This document shows, one piece after another, positions 20,166-29,301 of a stretch of DNA of 64,000 nt. The notes beneath the pieces are model-generated. The model had not been told where the DNA came from and made no database searches. It saw nothing but the letters and a program-made list of their open reading frames with translations. The DNA comes from an uncultured Bryobacteraceae bacterium (GTDB lineage: Bacteria > Acidobacteriota > Terriglobia > Bryobacterales > Bryobacteraceae): the NCBI GenBank assembly GCA_938027685.1, contig CALJAM010000003.1, positions 54,950-118,949 of the forward strand, written 5' to 3'. The position numbers and the translations under genes were made by a program. The first letter of the stretch is position 1. Each line of letters begins with the position of its first letter.

Positions 20166-20629
20166 GGTCCCGTAGCGTCATGCTGGTGATCGGCGTTGGG
20201 CATCCGGATGGCGGCGATGACGCGGCAGGACTGTTGGTGGCCCGCAGGCTGCGCGCGCGCGGTCTGCGAGCCATCGAGTTGCCCGGCGAAGCCGCCGGCC
20301 TCATGGAGGCTTGGGAAGGCGAACAGGACGTGATCCTGGCCGACGCCACCTTGACCGGCGCTCCCGCGGGGTCGATCCGGATCTGGGACGCCTGCTCCGC
20401 GCCGCTGCGGCGGGAAAGCTTCCGCTGCTCGACCCACGGCATGGGCGTGGCTGAAGCGGTCGAGTTGGCCCGGGTTCTCGGACGCCTCCCCGCGCGGATG
20501 CGCATCTACGGGATCGAGGGCCGGCGGTTCGATCCCGGCGCAGAACTCTCGCCGGAAGTCGCAGCCGCGATCGATGAAGCCGTGCGGCAAATCCTTCAGG
20601 AGGCCGAAAGATGCACGAGACGGGATTGA
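20162..20629 (+). CDS. Hydrogenase maturation protease (M52), probably for HydA
   Basis: 155 aa from GTG 20162, which overlaps the hydA stop (GTGA); ATG at 20180 is an alternative start giving [17 protein letters not shown] directly. The M52 fold features are the N-terminal G-x-G-H-P and DD pair, the [12 protein letters not shown] strand and His in [15 protein letters not shown]. The usual family motif is GNxxxxDDG; here it is [11 protein letters not shown], as in the group 3b proteases. Its 3' end overlaps hypA by 19 bases. Confidence 0.88.
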   Translation: MRSRSVMLVIGVGHPDGGDDAAGLLVARRLRARGLRAIELPGEAAGLMEAWEGEQDVILADATLTGAPAGSIRIWDACSAPLRRESFRCSTHGMGVAEAVELARVLGRLPARMRIYGIEGRRFDPGAELSPEVAAAIDEAVRQILQEAERCTRRD

Positions 20630-20880
20630 TCGAGGATCTCATCCGCAAGGTAGAATCGTTAGTGCGCGAGCATGCCGGGCGGCGCGCCACTGTGATCCGG
20701 CTGCGGGTGGGGGCGCTGGCGGCGGCCGACCCGGATCACCTGCGCGAGCATTTCGAGATGGCTGCGCTGGGAAGCGCCGCCGAGGGCGCGAGGCTGGAGA
20801 TCAGCGTCTCGGAGGATCTGCTCGGTCCCGATCCCGGCGCCATCGTCTTGGAGTCAGTGGAAATCGAGACGGATGAATGA
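20611..20880 (+). CDS. hypA: HypA-like nickel chaperone lacking the zinc domain
   Basis: 89 aa. The N terminus [15 protein letters not shown] has the strictly conserved MHE (His2 is the Ni ligand in HypA), followed by the family RLRVGALAAADPDHLREHFEMAA segment. HypA is normally about 113-118 aa with two CxxC pairs binding Zn. Here there are no Cys residues at all, and the chain passes from SEDLLGPDPGAI directly to the family C terminus (VLESVEIETDE). The neighbouring hypF starts by ATGA overlap, so this is a clean internal loss rather than a frameshift. Probably acts in Ni delivery in altered form. Confidence 0.82.
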   Translation: MHETGLIEDLIRKVESLVREHAGRRATVIRLRVGALAAADPDHLREHFEMAALGSAAEGARLEISVSEDLLGPDPGAIVLESVEIETDE

Positions 20881-23069
20881 AAGCCCCGCCGGTTGATTCC
20901 CCACGCGCGACCGGCGCCCAGCGCCTGCGCCTCGTTCTGCACGGGGCGGTCCAGGGTGTGGGGTTTCGGCCGTTCGTGTATCGGCTGGCGAGGGAGATGG
21001 GGCTGACTGGGTGGGTGCTGAATTCGAGCGCGGGACTGGTGGTTGAGGTCGAGGGCGAAGCCGCCGAACTCGAACGTTTCAGGCAGCGGCTGGAGGCTGA
21101 GCGTCCGCCCGCCTCCTACATCCTGGCGCGAGAGCAGAGCTGGCTGCCGGCGAAAGGATACACGGAGTTCCGCATCCTCCCCAGCGACGAAGCAGCCGAG
21201 AAGACCGCGGCGGTGCTGCCCGATCTGGCCACCTGCCGCGAGTGCCTCGCCGAAATGCTGGATCCCGCGAACCGCCGCTACCTTTATCCGTTCACCAACT
21301 GCACGCGCTGCGGACCGCGCTACACCATCATTCTCGACATTCCCTACGACCGGCCCCGCACCACCATGCGCGGCTTCACGCTCTGCGACGATTGCAGGCG
21401 GGAGTACACCGATCCCGCTGACCGCCGATTCCACGCGCAGCCCAACGCGTGCCCTCGCTGCGGCCCGCGGCTGACGGCAACCGTCGCCCAGACGGCGGGC
21501 GAGTTGGCCGCCGGGCGGATCGTGGCGCTGAAAGGCATCGGCGGATTCCAGCTTCTGGTGGATGCGCGCAACGAGGAGGCGGTTCAGCGGCTGCGCCGGC
21601 GTAAGCGGCGCGAGGAAAAACCGTTCGCGCTGATGATGCCGTCGCTGGATATGGTGCGGCAATACTGCGTGGTTTCGGAAGCCGAGGCGGAGCTGCTGCA
21701 ATCGCCCGCCGCCCCCATCGTGCTGCTGCGGCCCAACGGTCGGCCGGGCATCGCGCCCTCGGTGGCGCGCAGCTCGCCCTATCTGGGCGTGATGCTTCCC
21801 TACTCGCCGTTGCACCACCTCTTGATGCGTGCCTTTCCTCACCCGATCGTGGCCACCAGCGGGAATCTCTCCGACGAGCCGATCGCTATCGACAACGACG
21901 AGGCGGTAGCGCGACTGACCGGAGTAGCCGATTTCTTCCTCATGCACGACCGGCCCATCGCACGGCCCTGCGATGACTCGGTGGCCCGCGTGGTCCGGGG
22001 ACGGCCGAGCCTCGTGCGTCGCGCGCGCGGGTACGCGCCGCTGCCTATAGCCTTGGATCGCGAACTCCCGCCCGTGCTGGCCGTGGGCGGCCACCTCAAG
22101 AACACGGTGGCCATCGCGCTCCGCCGCCAGGTCATTCTTAGCCAACATGTGGGCGATCTGGATACGCTCGAGGCCCGAAACGCCTTCGAGCGCGCCATCG
22201 CGGATCTGTGCCGCCTGTACCGCTTCCAGCCTAAACTGGTGGCCTGCGACCTGCACCCGGATTACGCCTCGACCCGATGGGCGGCGCGCTCGGGCTTGCC
22301 TGTGGTCGCCATCCAGCACCATCAGGCCCACGTGGCGGCCTGCGCGGCCGAAAATGAAATTCGCGAGCCGTATCTCGGCGTGGCTTGGGACGGGACCGGC
22401 TACGGCACGGACGGCGTCGTCTGGGGCGGCGAGTTCTTCCTCGTCGAGCACGGCAGGTTCGAACGCGTTGCGCACCTGCGGCCCTTTCGCCTGCCGGGCG
22501 GCGAGGCGGCGGTCCGCGAAGGCTGGCGCGCGGCCGCATCGCTGCGCTACGAGACGTTCGGCGCAGGCGCCGTCGGGGATACGCCTCTGCTACGCATGCT
22601 CGAGCGCGGGGTGAACTCCCCCTGGACGACCAGCGTCGGCCGCCTGTTCGACGCCGTGGCCGCCATGGCCGGCGTGGCTCGCGAGAATCGCTTCGAAGGG
22701 CAGGCGGCCATGATGCTGGAGCGCGCCATCGGAGGGCTGGAGGACGACGAGGCCTATCCTATGCCCCACGGCGACTGGCGGCCGTTGATCGAGGCCCTGG
22801 AAGACGATGTGCGGCGCGGTCTGCCTGCGTCCCGCATTGCCCTTCGATTCCACAACGCGCTGGTCAACTGGATCGTCGAGGTGGCCGCGCGGATGGGTGT
22901 GCGCGATGTCTGCTTGAGCGGCGGCGTCTTCCAGAACGGCTACCTCGTCGAGAGAGCGGCGGCGCTGCTGGAGGCCCGAGGTCACCGCGTTTGGACGCAC
23001 CAGCGCGTCCCTCCCAACGACGGCGGCATTGCGCTGGGACAGGCGGTGCTCGCCGCGGAAAGGATCTGA
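20877..23069 (+). CDS. hypF: Carbamoyltransferase HypF
   Basis: 730 aa. Makes the CN ligands of the NiFe site by carbamoylating HypE from carbamoyl phosphate and ATP. Domains in order: acylphosphatase (about 15-105, GAVQGVGFRPFVYRLA), two zinc-finger pairs (CRECLAEM/CTRCGPR and CDDCRREY/CPRCGPR, about 120-198), YrdC-like (about 200-390) and a Kae1-like carbamoyltransferase domain with HHQAHVAACAAEN and WDGTGYGTDG. Full length. Starts inside the hypA stop and is followed after 3 bases by hypC. Confidence 0.96.
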   Translation: MKAPPVDSPRATGAQRLRLVLHGAVQGVGFRPFVYRLAREMGLTGWVLNSSAGLVVEVEGEAAELERFRQRLEAERPPASYILAREQSWLPAKGYTEFRILPSDEAAEKTAAVLPDLATCRECLAEMLDPANRRYLYPFTNCTRCGPRYTIILDIPYDRPRTTMRGFTLCDDCRREYTDPADRRFHAQPNACPRCGPRLTATVAQTAGELAAGRIVALKGIGGFQLLVDARNEEAVQRLRRRKRREEKPFALMMPSLDMVRQYCVVSEAEAELLQSPAAPIVLLRPNGRPGIAPSVARSSPYLGVMLPYSPLHHLLMRAFPHPIVATSGNLSDEPIAIDNDEAVARLTGVADFFLMHDRPIARPCDDSVARVVRGRPSLVRRARGYAPLPIALDRELPPVLAVGGHLKNTVAIALRRQVILSQHVGDLDTLEARNAFERAIADLCRLYRFQPKLVACDLHPDYASTRWAARSGLPVVAIQHHQAHVAACAAENEIREPYLGVAWDGTGYGTDGVVWGGEFFLVEHGRFERVAHLRPFRLPGGEAAVREGWRAAASLRYETFGAGAVGDTPLLRMLERGVNSPWTTSVGRLFDAVAAMAGVARENRFEGQAAMMLERAIGGLEDDEAYPMPHGDWRPLIEALEDDVRRGLPASRIALRFHNALVNWIVEVAARMGVRDVCLSGGVFQNGYLVERAAALLEARGHRVWTHQRVPPNDGGIALGQAVLAAERI

Positions 23070-23072
23070 GCC

Positions 23073-23333
23073 ATGTGTCTGGCTGTGCCGGGCAAGATCG
23101 TGAGCCTGATCGATGAGGGAGACCCCGCCCTGCGGCGCGCCCTCGTGGACTTCGCCGGCGTACGCCGCGAAGTTTCGCTGGCCTTCACGCCCGAGGCCAA
23201 ACCAGGCGACTACGTGATGGTTCACGTGGGTTTCGCCCTGAGCGTCGTGGACGAGGCGGAGGCGCAAAAAATCTTCGAGTATCTCGCCGAGATGGGAGAG
23301 CAGGCGGAGCCCGGCCCGGAGAATAGCACGTGA
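23073..23333 (+). CDS. hypC: Hydrogenase assembly chaperone HypC
   Basis: 86 aa, begins [10 protein letters not shown], where Cys2 is the residue that binds the Fe(CN)2CO fragment and the large-subunit precursor. The remaining beta-barrel motif [19 protein letters not shown] is typical. HypC works with HypD in building the iron centre. GTGA overlap with hypD. One hypC serves two different large subunits here unless others are encoded elsewhere. Confidence 0.96.
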   Translation: MCLAVPGKIVSLIDEGDPALRRALVDFAGVRREVSLAFTPEAKPGDYVMVHVGFALSVVDEAEAQKIFEYLAEMGEQAEPGPENST

Positions 23334-24427
23334 GGTTCGTGGACGAGTACCGCGACGAACAGGCCGCGCGGCGGCTGGCCGCACTGATCCGCCGGCGTGT
23401 GACGCGGCCTTGGACCATCATGGAGATCTGCGGCGGGCAAACGCACACCATCCTCAAGAGTGGTCTCGAGGAGTTATTGCCGCCTGCACTCACGCTCGTT
23501 CACGGCCCGGGCTGTCCCGTCTGCGTCACTCCGATCGAACTGATCGATCGCGCCGTGGCCATTGCCGAAACGCCCGGCGTCATCTTCTGTTCGTTCGGTG
23601 ACATGCTACGTGTTCCCGGCTCGGGGCGCAGCCTGCTGGAGGCGAAAGCCCGCGGAGCGGACGTGCGAATCGTCTACTCGCCGCTGGACGCGGTCAAGCT
23701 TGCGCATGCGAATCCCGCACGCGAGGTGGTCTTTTTCGCGGTGGGCTTTGAAACCACAGCACCCGCCAACGCGATGGCCGTATGGCAGGCGGCGCAACTG
23801 GGTCTTAAGAACTTCTCGCTGTTGGTGGCTCACGTGCTTGTTCCGCCGGCCATCGAGGCCATCCTGAGTTCGCCGAACTGCCGGGTGCGGGGCTTTCTGG
23901 CCCCGGGCCACGTCTGCACCGTCGCCGGCTACGGAGACTACGAGCGCCTCGCCGCCCGCTATCGCGTGCCCATTGTGGTCACGGGTTTCGAGCCGGTGGA
24001 CATTCTGGAAGGCGTACTGATGGTGGTGACTCAGCTCGAGGAGGGGCGGGCGGAAGTCGAAAATCAGTACCGGCGCTCAGTGCGGCGCGAAGGCAATCGC
24101 CAGGCGCAGCAGATCGTTCAGGAGGTGTTCGAGGTCAGCGACCGGGCCTGGCGCGGCATCGGCGTGATTCCCATGAGCGGCCTCGTGTTGCGTGAACCGT
24201 ACCGCCGTTACGACGCCGCGGAGCGCTTCCCGGCGACCGCCGCGCCCCGGGAGGAATCGCCGGAATGCATCGCCGGCCTCGTGCTGCAAGGGCTGAAGAA
24301 ACCGCCCGAGTGCAGCGCGTTCGCGCTGCGTTGTACGCCGGAGACGCCGCTGGGTGCGCCCATGGTATCCAGCGAAGGAGCCTGCGCGGCGTATTACCAT
24401 TACGGACGCAGGGAAGCGGCCTCATGA
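23330..24427 (+). CDS. hypD: Hydrogenase maturation protein HypD
   Basis: 365 aa [4Fe-4S] scaffold for assembly of the Fe(CN)2CO unit. Family signatures: [42 protein letters not shown] and [12 protein letters not shown], and C-terminal cluster Cys residues ([26 protein letters not shown]). GTG start at 23330 overlaps the hypC stop. The following hypE starts by ATGA overlap, giving a coupled hypC-D-E series. Confidence 0.95.
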   Translation: MRFVDEYRDEQAARRLAALIRRRVTRPWTIMEICGGQTHTILKSGLEELLPPALTLVHGPGCPVCVTPIELIDRAVAIAETPGVIFCSFGDMLRVPGSGRSLLEAKARGADVRIVYSPLDAVKLAHANPAREVVFFAVGFETTAPANAMAVWQAAQLGLKNFSLLVAHVLVPPAIEAILSSPNCRVRGFLAPGHVCTVAGYGDYERLAARYRVPIVVTGFEPVDILEGVLMVVTQLEEGRAEVENQYRRSVRREGNRQAQQIVQEVFEVSDRAWRGIGVIPMSGLVLREPYRRYDAAERFPATAAPREESPECIAGLVLQGLKKPPECSAFALRCTPETPLGAPMVSSEGACAAYYHYGRREAAS

Positions 24428-25470
24428 GCGGGTTCGAACTGAGCTGCCCGGTCCCGCTGCCGACCGAAGAGCGCATCCTGCTGGCCCACGGCGGCGGCGG
24501 GCGCCTCATGCACGAGCTGATCGAGCGCGTCTTTCTCGCGGCCTTCCGCGACCCCGCGCTGGAGGCGCGGCACGACGGAGCAGCGCTGGAAGTCGACGGA
24601 GTGCGGCTGGCCTTCACGACCGATTCCTACGTGGTTCGTCCGCTCTTCTTCCCTGGAGGCACCATCGGCGAGCTGGCCGTCAATGGCACGGTGAACGACC
24701 TGGCCATGTGCGGCGCGCGGCCGCTCTATTTGAGCGCAGGCTTCATTCTCGAAGAGGGTCTGCCCCTGGAAACGTTGCGACGCGTGATCGAGGCCATGCG
24801 CCAAGCGGCGCAGCGCGCGGGCGTACGGCTGGTCACGGGCGACACGAAGGTGGTGGACCAGGGACACGGAGACGGCATCTTCATCAATACCGCGGGGATC
24901 GGCCTCATCGAGTCGCCCCTGGCCATCGGGCCGCAGCGGGTAGCGCCGGGGGACGCCGTGCTGGTCAGCGGAGACCTGGGGGCGCACGGTGTCGCGATCC
25001 TTTCCGTGCGGGAGGGGCTGGAATTCGAATCGCCCATCCTCAGCGACACAGCCCCGCTGTGGGAGCCGGTAGAGGCCCTGCTTAGAGCGGGCATCGAGGT
25101 GCACTGTCTCCGCGACCTCACGCGCGGCGGACTAGCTTCTGCGCTGAACGAGATTGCGCAGGCGCGCGGTCTGGTGATCAGCCTGGAGGAGGCCGCCATA
25201 CCGGTGAGCGAGCCGGTGAAGGGCGCCTGCGAAATCCTGGGGCTCGACCCGCTCTACGTCGCCAACGAAGGCCGCTTCGTGGCCTTCCTGCCCGCGTCGC
25301 AGGCCGAGCGCGCCATCGAGATCTTGCGGTCGGTGCCAGTGAGCTCCGGCGCTGCGCGCATCGGATCCGTTCTCGAGGAGGCCCCCGGCGCGGTCGTGCT
25401 ACGCAGCCGCGTGGGCGGTCGACGCGTGGTGGACATGCTGAGCGGCGAGCAACTGCCGCGTATCTGCTGA
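24424..25470 (+). CDS. hypE: Hydrogenase maturation protein HypE
   Basis: 348 aa PurM/SelD-like ATPase that dehydrates the thiocarbamate on its C-terminal Cys to thiocyanate, the source of cyanide ligands. It ends in the diagnostic PRIC, with the carbamoyl-accepting Cys as last residue. Motifs [42 protein letters not shown] and GDTKVV are intact. ATG 24424 overlaps the hypD stop. This is the last gene of the hydrogenase cluster; a convergent prenyl synthase gene ends 8 bases away. No hypB is found in the cluster. Confidence 0.96.
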   Translation: MSGFELSCPVPLPTEERILLAHGGGGRLMHELIERVFLAAFRDPALEARHDGAALEVDGVRLAFTTDSYVVRPLFFPGGTIGELAVNGTVNDLAMCGARPLYLSAGFILEEGLPLETLRRVIEAMRQAAQRAGVRLVTGDTKVVDQGHGDGIFINTAGIGLIESPLAIGPQRVAPGDAVLVSGDLGAHGVAILSVREGLEFESPILSDTAPLWEPVEALLRAGIEVHCLRDLTRGGLASALNEIAQARGLVISLEEAAIPVSEPVKGACEILGLDPLYVANEGRFVAFLPASQAERAIEILRSVPVSSGAARIGSVLEEAPGAVVLRSRVGGRRVVDMLSGEQLPRIC

Positions 25471-25477
25471 GCGCGCT

Positions 25478-26476
25478 TCAGTACTCGCGTTCGATGACCA
25501 GCCAGGTCAGCGAGGAAAGGGCCCGCTGATAGGACGAGGCCGGAAAGTCTTGGATGATGCGGCGTGCAGCCTCAGCGAACTGCTCGGCCCGCGAGCGCGC
25601 CCGCCGGATCCCTCCGCGCGATTCGGCCAGCTCGAGCACGGCACGGAAAGGCACGCGCGCATAACTGCGATCTTTGAGCACCGCCGCCACCAGCGCGCGC
25701 TCCTCGGCCGCGGCGCCTTCGAGCGCGTAGATCAGGGGCAGGGTCAGCTTGCCTTCCTTCAGATCGCTTCCCACGGGCTTGCCCAGTACGTCTTCGTCTG
25801 CCGTGAAATCGAGTACGTCGTCCACAAGCTGGAAAGCCATGCCGAGATTCCACGCGTACTCGCCCAGACGTCGCTCTTCGTTTTCGCCCGCGCCCGCCGA
25901 GATCGCGCCTAGCCGGGCGGAGGCGGCGAAAAGCGCGGCGGTCTTGCGGTTCACCAGATCGAGGTAGTCGCTTTCGCTCACCTCGATGGAGCCCAAGCGC
26001 TGCAGCTGAAGCAGTTCGCCTTCGACCATCAACTGCGTGACCGCGATGAGCAGGTCGAGCACGTGGAAGTTGGCTTCCCGCAGCGCAATCTGGAAAGCTT
26101 TCATGTACAGCCAGTCGCCGGCCAGAACCGAAGTGTGGTTGCCCCACTTGACGTTCGGCGAGGGACGACCGCGCCGCGTGTCGGCGCCGTCGATCACGTC
26201 GTCGTGCACCAGCGTCGCCGTGTGGATCAGTTCGACCACCGCCGCCAGGCGAATGGCGCTGGCGCCGGCGTCGCCGATGAGTCGCGAAGTCAGCAGCAGC
26301 AGCGTGGGACGCAGTCTCTTGCCGCCGCCCGAATAGAGATGCCGTGCGATGGCCGTGATCGCCTCGACGGGCGCTTCGCCTTCCTGCCGCAGATACTGCT
26401 CGACCTGGCGCAGCTCATCCTGGATCAATGAGACGATCTCGGCGGCGGTTGCCCTCCCTGCCTTGCCCAGCGCCAT
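25478..26476 (-). CDS. ispB: Polyprenyl diphosphate synthase (IspB type)
   Basis: 332 aa trans-isoprenyl diphosphate synthase that makes the side chain of the respiratory quinone. First Asp-rich motif DDVIDGADTRRG and second LVDDVLDFTADED are both intact, with GGGKRLRPTLLLL upstream. The chain length of the product (hepta- to octaprenyl) cannot be read reliably from sequence alone. It is the last gene of a minus-strand series after larC, metG and tatD. Confidence 0.92.
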   Translation of the reverse strand: MALGKAGRATAAEIVSLIQDELRQVEQYLRQEGEAPVEAITAIARHLYSGGGKRLRPTLLLLTSRLIGDAGASAIRLAAVVELIHTATLVHDDVIDGADTRRGRPSPNVKWGNHTSVLAGDWLYMKAFQIALREANFHVLDLLIAVTQLMVEGELLQLQRLGSIEVSESDYLDLVNRKTAALFAASARLGAISAGAGENEERRLGEYAWNLGMAFQLVDDVLDFTADEDVLGKPVGSDLKEGKLTLPLIYALEGAAAEERALVAAVLKDRSYARVPFRAVLELAESRGGIRRARSRAEQFAEAARRIIQDFPASSYQRALSSLTWLVIEREY

Positions 26477-26554
26477 GCGGACAATCTCAGTCTAACCGTC
26501 GGCGAAGGAGGCGGGCAATGTGGCGCGCCTGCACACGGTCCCCGGGACCGGGGC

Positions 26555-27337
26555 TCATGGCTCCGGCCGGAAGATGCGGCGGAAGTTCGCGGTGATCGCT
26601 TCCGCCAGTTCCTCCAGCGGTTCGCCGCGCAGCTCGGCCACCCGCGCGGCGGTGTGCGCGACGTAGGCAGGCTCGTTGCGTCGGCCCCTGTGCGGGACGG
26701 GCGCCAGATAGGGCGCGTCGGTCTCCACTAACAGGCGGTCGGACGGAGCCGCACGCGCGGCCTCCTGAACGCGCAGAGCCTTGGGGAACGTCACCACACC
26801 CGCGAAGCTGAGAACGAAGCCGAGCTCGAGGCACTCGCGCGCTTGCTCCGGACCGCCGGAAAAACAGTGCATGACGCAGGGCGGGCTGCTCTCCGCCCAA
26901 TACTGCCGCAGGATCGCAAGCGTGTCCGCCCACGCCTCGCGCGTGTGGATGATGACGGGCTTGCCTGCCTCGCGCGCCAGCTCGAGCTGCCGCCGGAAGA
27001 CCTCTCGCTGCACGTCGGGCGGGGAGAAATTGTAGTGGTAGTCGAGTCCGATCTCGCCCAACGCGAGAACCTTAGGATGCGTAAGTAGCTCCCGCATCCG
27101 CTCCCAGGTCCGTCCGTTCGCCTTCGCCGCGTCGTGCGGGTGTACGCCAACCGTGGCCCAGACGGCGGGATAGCGTTCGGCGAGTCGAATCGCGGCCTCC
27201 AGATCCGGAGGGCCGTCACCTGAACCGATCGCGAGCATGCACTCCACACCGGCGTGAAGGGCCCGCTCGATGACTTGCTCGCGATCCTGGTCGAACTGCC
27301 TGTCGTCCAGATGGCAGTGGGAATCAATCAACCTCAC
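26555..27337 (-). CDS. tatD: TatD family metal-dependent deoxyribonuclease
   Basis: 260 aa TIM-barrel metallohydrolase. MRLIDSHCHLDD holds the first HxH metal ligands, GEIGLDYHYNFSPP the Glu, PVIIHTREAW and MHCFSGG the later His residues, and VETDAPYLAPVPHRGRRNEP the final Asp and family signature. Acts as a 3'-5' DNA exonuclease. The start is GTG 27337, whose bases overlap the metG stop (GTGA), so it is translationally coupled to metG, a pairing seen in many bacteria. Confidence 0.93.
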   Translation of the reverse strand: MRLIDSHCHLDDRQFDQDREQVIERALHAGVECMLAIGSGDGPPDLEAAIRLAERYPAVWATVGVHPHDAAKANGRTWERMRELLTHPKVLALGEIGLDYHYNFSPPDVQREVFRRQLELAREAGKPVIIHTREAWADTLAILRQYWAESSPPCVMHCFSGGPEQARECLELGFVLSFAGVVTFPKALRVQEAARAAPSDRLLVETDAPYLAPVPHRGRRNEPAYVAHTAARVAELRGEPLEELAEAITANFRRIFRPEP

Positions 27338-29301
27338 GTCAGCCGGGCTCCCACGGGGACGTCCTCCCAGGGACCGATGAGTACCGGCAGACCACCCTCC
27401 GGCGTCGCGGCCACGACCATCCCGTCGGACTGGATTCCGCGCAGCTTGCGCGGCTCCAGGTTGGCGACGATCACCACCTTGCGTCCGATCAACTGCTCCG
27501 GCTGATAGGCTTCCGCGATGCCCGCGACGATCGTGCGCGGTTGCGCTTCGCCAATGTCGACTTCGAGCTTGAGCAGCTTATCGGCGCCCTTGACACGCTC
27601 GGCCGTCAGAACCTTGCCCACCCGCATGTCCACCTTGGCGAAGTCCTGAATGCTGATGCGGGTGGACGTCGGCTGCTGCTGTGCGGGAGGCTGCGCGACC
27701 ACGCCCTGCGTCCTGCCGGCTTCGGCCGTCTTGCCTTCCAGCAGCGCCTTCTGACGGGCGGTTTCCTCCACCTCCAGCGCACGCATGCGCTCGATGGCCT
27801 GCCCGGGATCGACCCGGGGAAACAGCGGCTGGACCTCGCCGATGCGTTGCCCCGGCTGGAGCTGCCCCCAACGGAGCTCGTCCAGCCGCTGCTCTTCCAC
27901 GTTGCCCGGCATGCCCAGCTGGCGCCAAAGCGCGGCCGCCGAGGCGGGAAGGGCCGGCGCCAGCAGCGTGGCGGCAATGCGCAGCACTTCCGCCGCGGTG
28001 TAAAGCGTCTCGGCCAGTTGCCGGCGCGCGGCAGGGTCCGTGCTGCGGGCCAGCGTCCAGGGCGCGCGCTCGACCAAATATTTGTCGGCCGCCGCGAGCA
28101 TGCCCCAGACGGCCTCCAGGCCGCGCGAAAACTCGAAGTTCTCGAAAGCCGCAATCGTGTTGCGGATGGTTTCCGCGGCGATCTCGGACAACGCGCCCGC
28201 ACTCACGCCTCCATCCGGAATGGCGCCGCCCGTGTACTGGCGGATCATGGTGAGCGTGCGGCTGGCCAGGTTTCCAAGGCCGTTCGCCAGATCCGCGTTG
28301 TAACGGGTAACCAGCGCGTCGTAGCTGAAGCTGCCGTCCTGTCCGAAGGTAATCTCGCGCAGCAGGAAGTAGCGCAGACCGTCGGTTCCCAGCACCTGGC
28401 GGATGGGGTCCGGGCGCACGATGTTGCCGCGCGATTTCGACATCTTGTCCTGCTCGACCAGGATCCAGCCGTGTGCGAAGATTTGTTTAGGCAGCGGCAA
28501 CTCAGCGGCCATCAGAAAGGCCGGCCAATAAACGGCGTGGAAACGGAGGATATCCTTGCCGATCAGGTGGAGGTCGGCCGGCCAGAGATCCTCGCCTTCG
28601 ACCGCGCTCATGTAGGCGATCAGCGCGTCGAACCAGACGTAGAAGACGTGGTGGCCCTCGACCGGCGCCGGGATCCCCCACTGAATGTTGGTGCGCGTGA
28701 TCGACAGATCGTTCAGTCCCTGGCTGACGAAAGCCACCATCTCATTGCGGCGAAAGTCGGGCCGGATGAAATCCGGCTGCTCGCTGTAGAGCCGGAGCAG
28801 ACGATCCTGGAAGGCAGAGAGGCGGAAGAAGTAGTTCTCTTCGGTGACGGTCTCCGTGGGACGGCGGCAGTCAGGACAAAGCGCGCCGGGCTCGGCATCG
28901 CCCACGTAGAGCTCGCAGCGGAAGCAGTATTGACCGGTGTAGGAGCCCTTGTAGATGTAGCCGTTCCTGCGGCAACGCTCGAACAGATCGATCACAGCGC
29001 GGTGATGTTTGGGATCCGAGGTGCGCTCGAAGCGGTCGATATGAAGGCCCAGACGCTCCCACTGGCGGCGGAATTCGGCCTGGATGAGGGTCGCGTAATC
29101 GTAGGGCGACATCCCGGCGGCGCGTGCGGCGCGTTCGACGTTCTGGCCGTGCTCGTCGCTACCCGTGGTCAGCACCGCGTGGTAGCCCTGCATGCGTTTG
29201 AAGCCGCGGATGGTGTCGGCGGCAATGGTGGTATAGGCCGTGCCCAGGTGCGGCGCCGCGTTCACGTAGTAGATGGGCGTGGTGAGGTAGTACTTCTTCA
29301 T
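27334..29301 (-). CDS. metG: Methionyl-tRNA synthetase
   Basis: 655 aa class I synthetase. HLG motif in AAPHLGTAYTTIAADT, zinc knuckle CFRCELYVGDAEPGALCPDC, and KMSKS in DKMSKSRGNIV. The C-terminal ~110 residues are the OB-fold tRNA-binding domain (DFAKVDMRVGKVLTAERV, then GADKLLKLEVDIG). The anticodon-binding helical domain lies between. Coupled to larC upstream (ATGA) and to tatD downstream (GTGA). Confidence 0.96.
   Translation of the reverse strand: MKKYYLTTPIYYVNAAPHLGTAYTTIAADTIRGFKRMQGYHAVLTTGSDEHGQNVERAARAAGMSPYDYATLIQAEFRRQWERLGLHIDRFERTSDPKHHRAVIDLFERCRRNGYIYKGSYTGQYCFRCELYVGDAEPGALCPDCRRPTETVTEENYFFRLSAFQDRLLRLYSEQPDFIRPDFRRNEMVAFVSQGLNDLSITRTNIQWGIPAPVEGHHVFYVWFDALIAYMSAVEGEDLWPADLHLIGKDILRFHAVYWPAFLMAAELPLPKQIFAHGWILVEQDKMSKSRGNIVRPDPIRQVLGTDGLRYFLLREITFGQDGSFSYDALVTRYNADLANGLGNLASRTLTMIRQYTGGAIPDGGVSAGALSEIAAETIRNTIAAFENFEFSRGLEAVWGMLAAADKYLVERAPWTLARSTDPAARRQLAETLYTAAEVLRIAATLLAPALPASAAALWRQLGMPGNVEEQRLDELRWGQLQPGQRIGEVQPLFPRVDPGQAIERMRALEVEETARQKALLEGKTAEAGRTQGVVAQPPAQQQPTSTRISIQDFAKVDMRVGKVLTAERVKGADKLLKLEVDIGEAQPRTIVAGIAEAYQPEQLIGRKVVIVANLEPRKLRGIQSDGMVVAATPEGGLPVLIGPWEDVPVGARLT

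Noticed and set aside
20736..22475. Minus-strand open frame (579 codons) opposite hypA/hypF
   Set aside because: Antisense shadow of hypF; no domain or plausible start signal.
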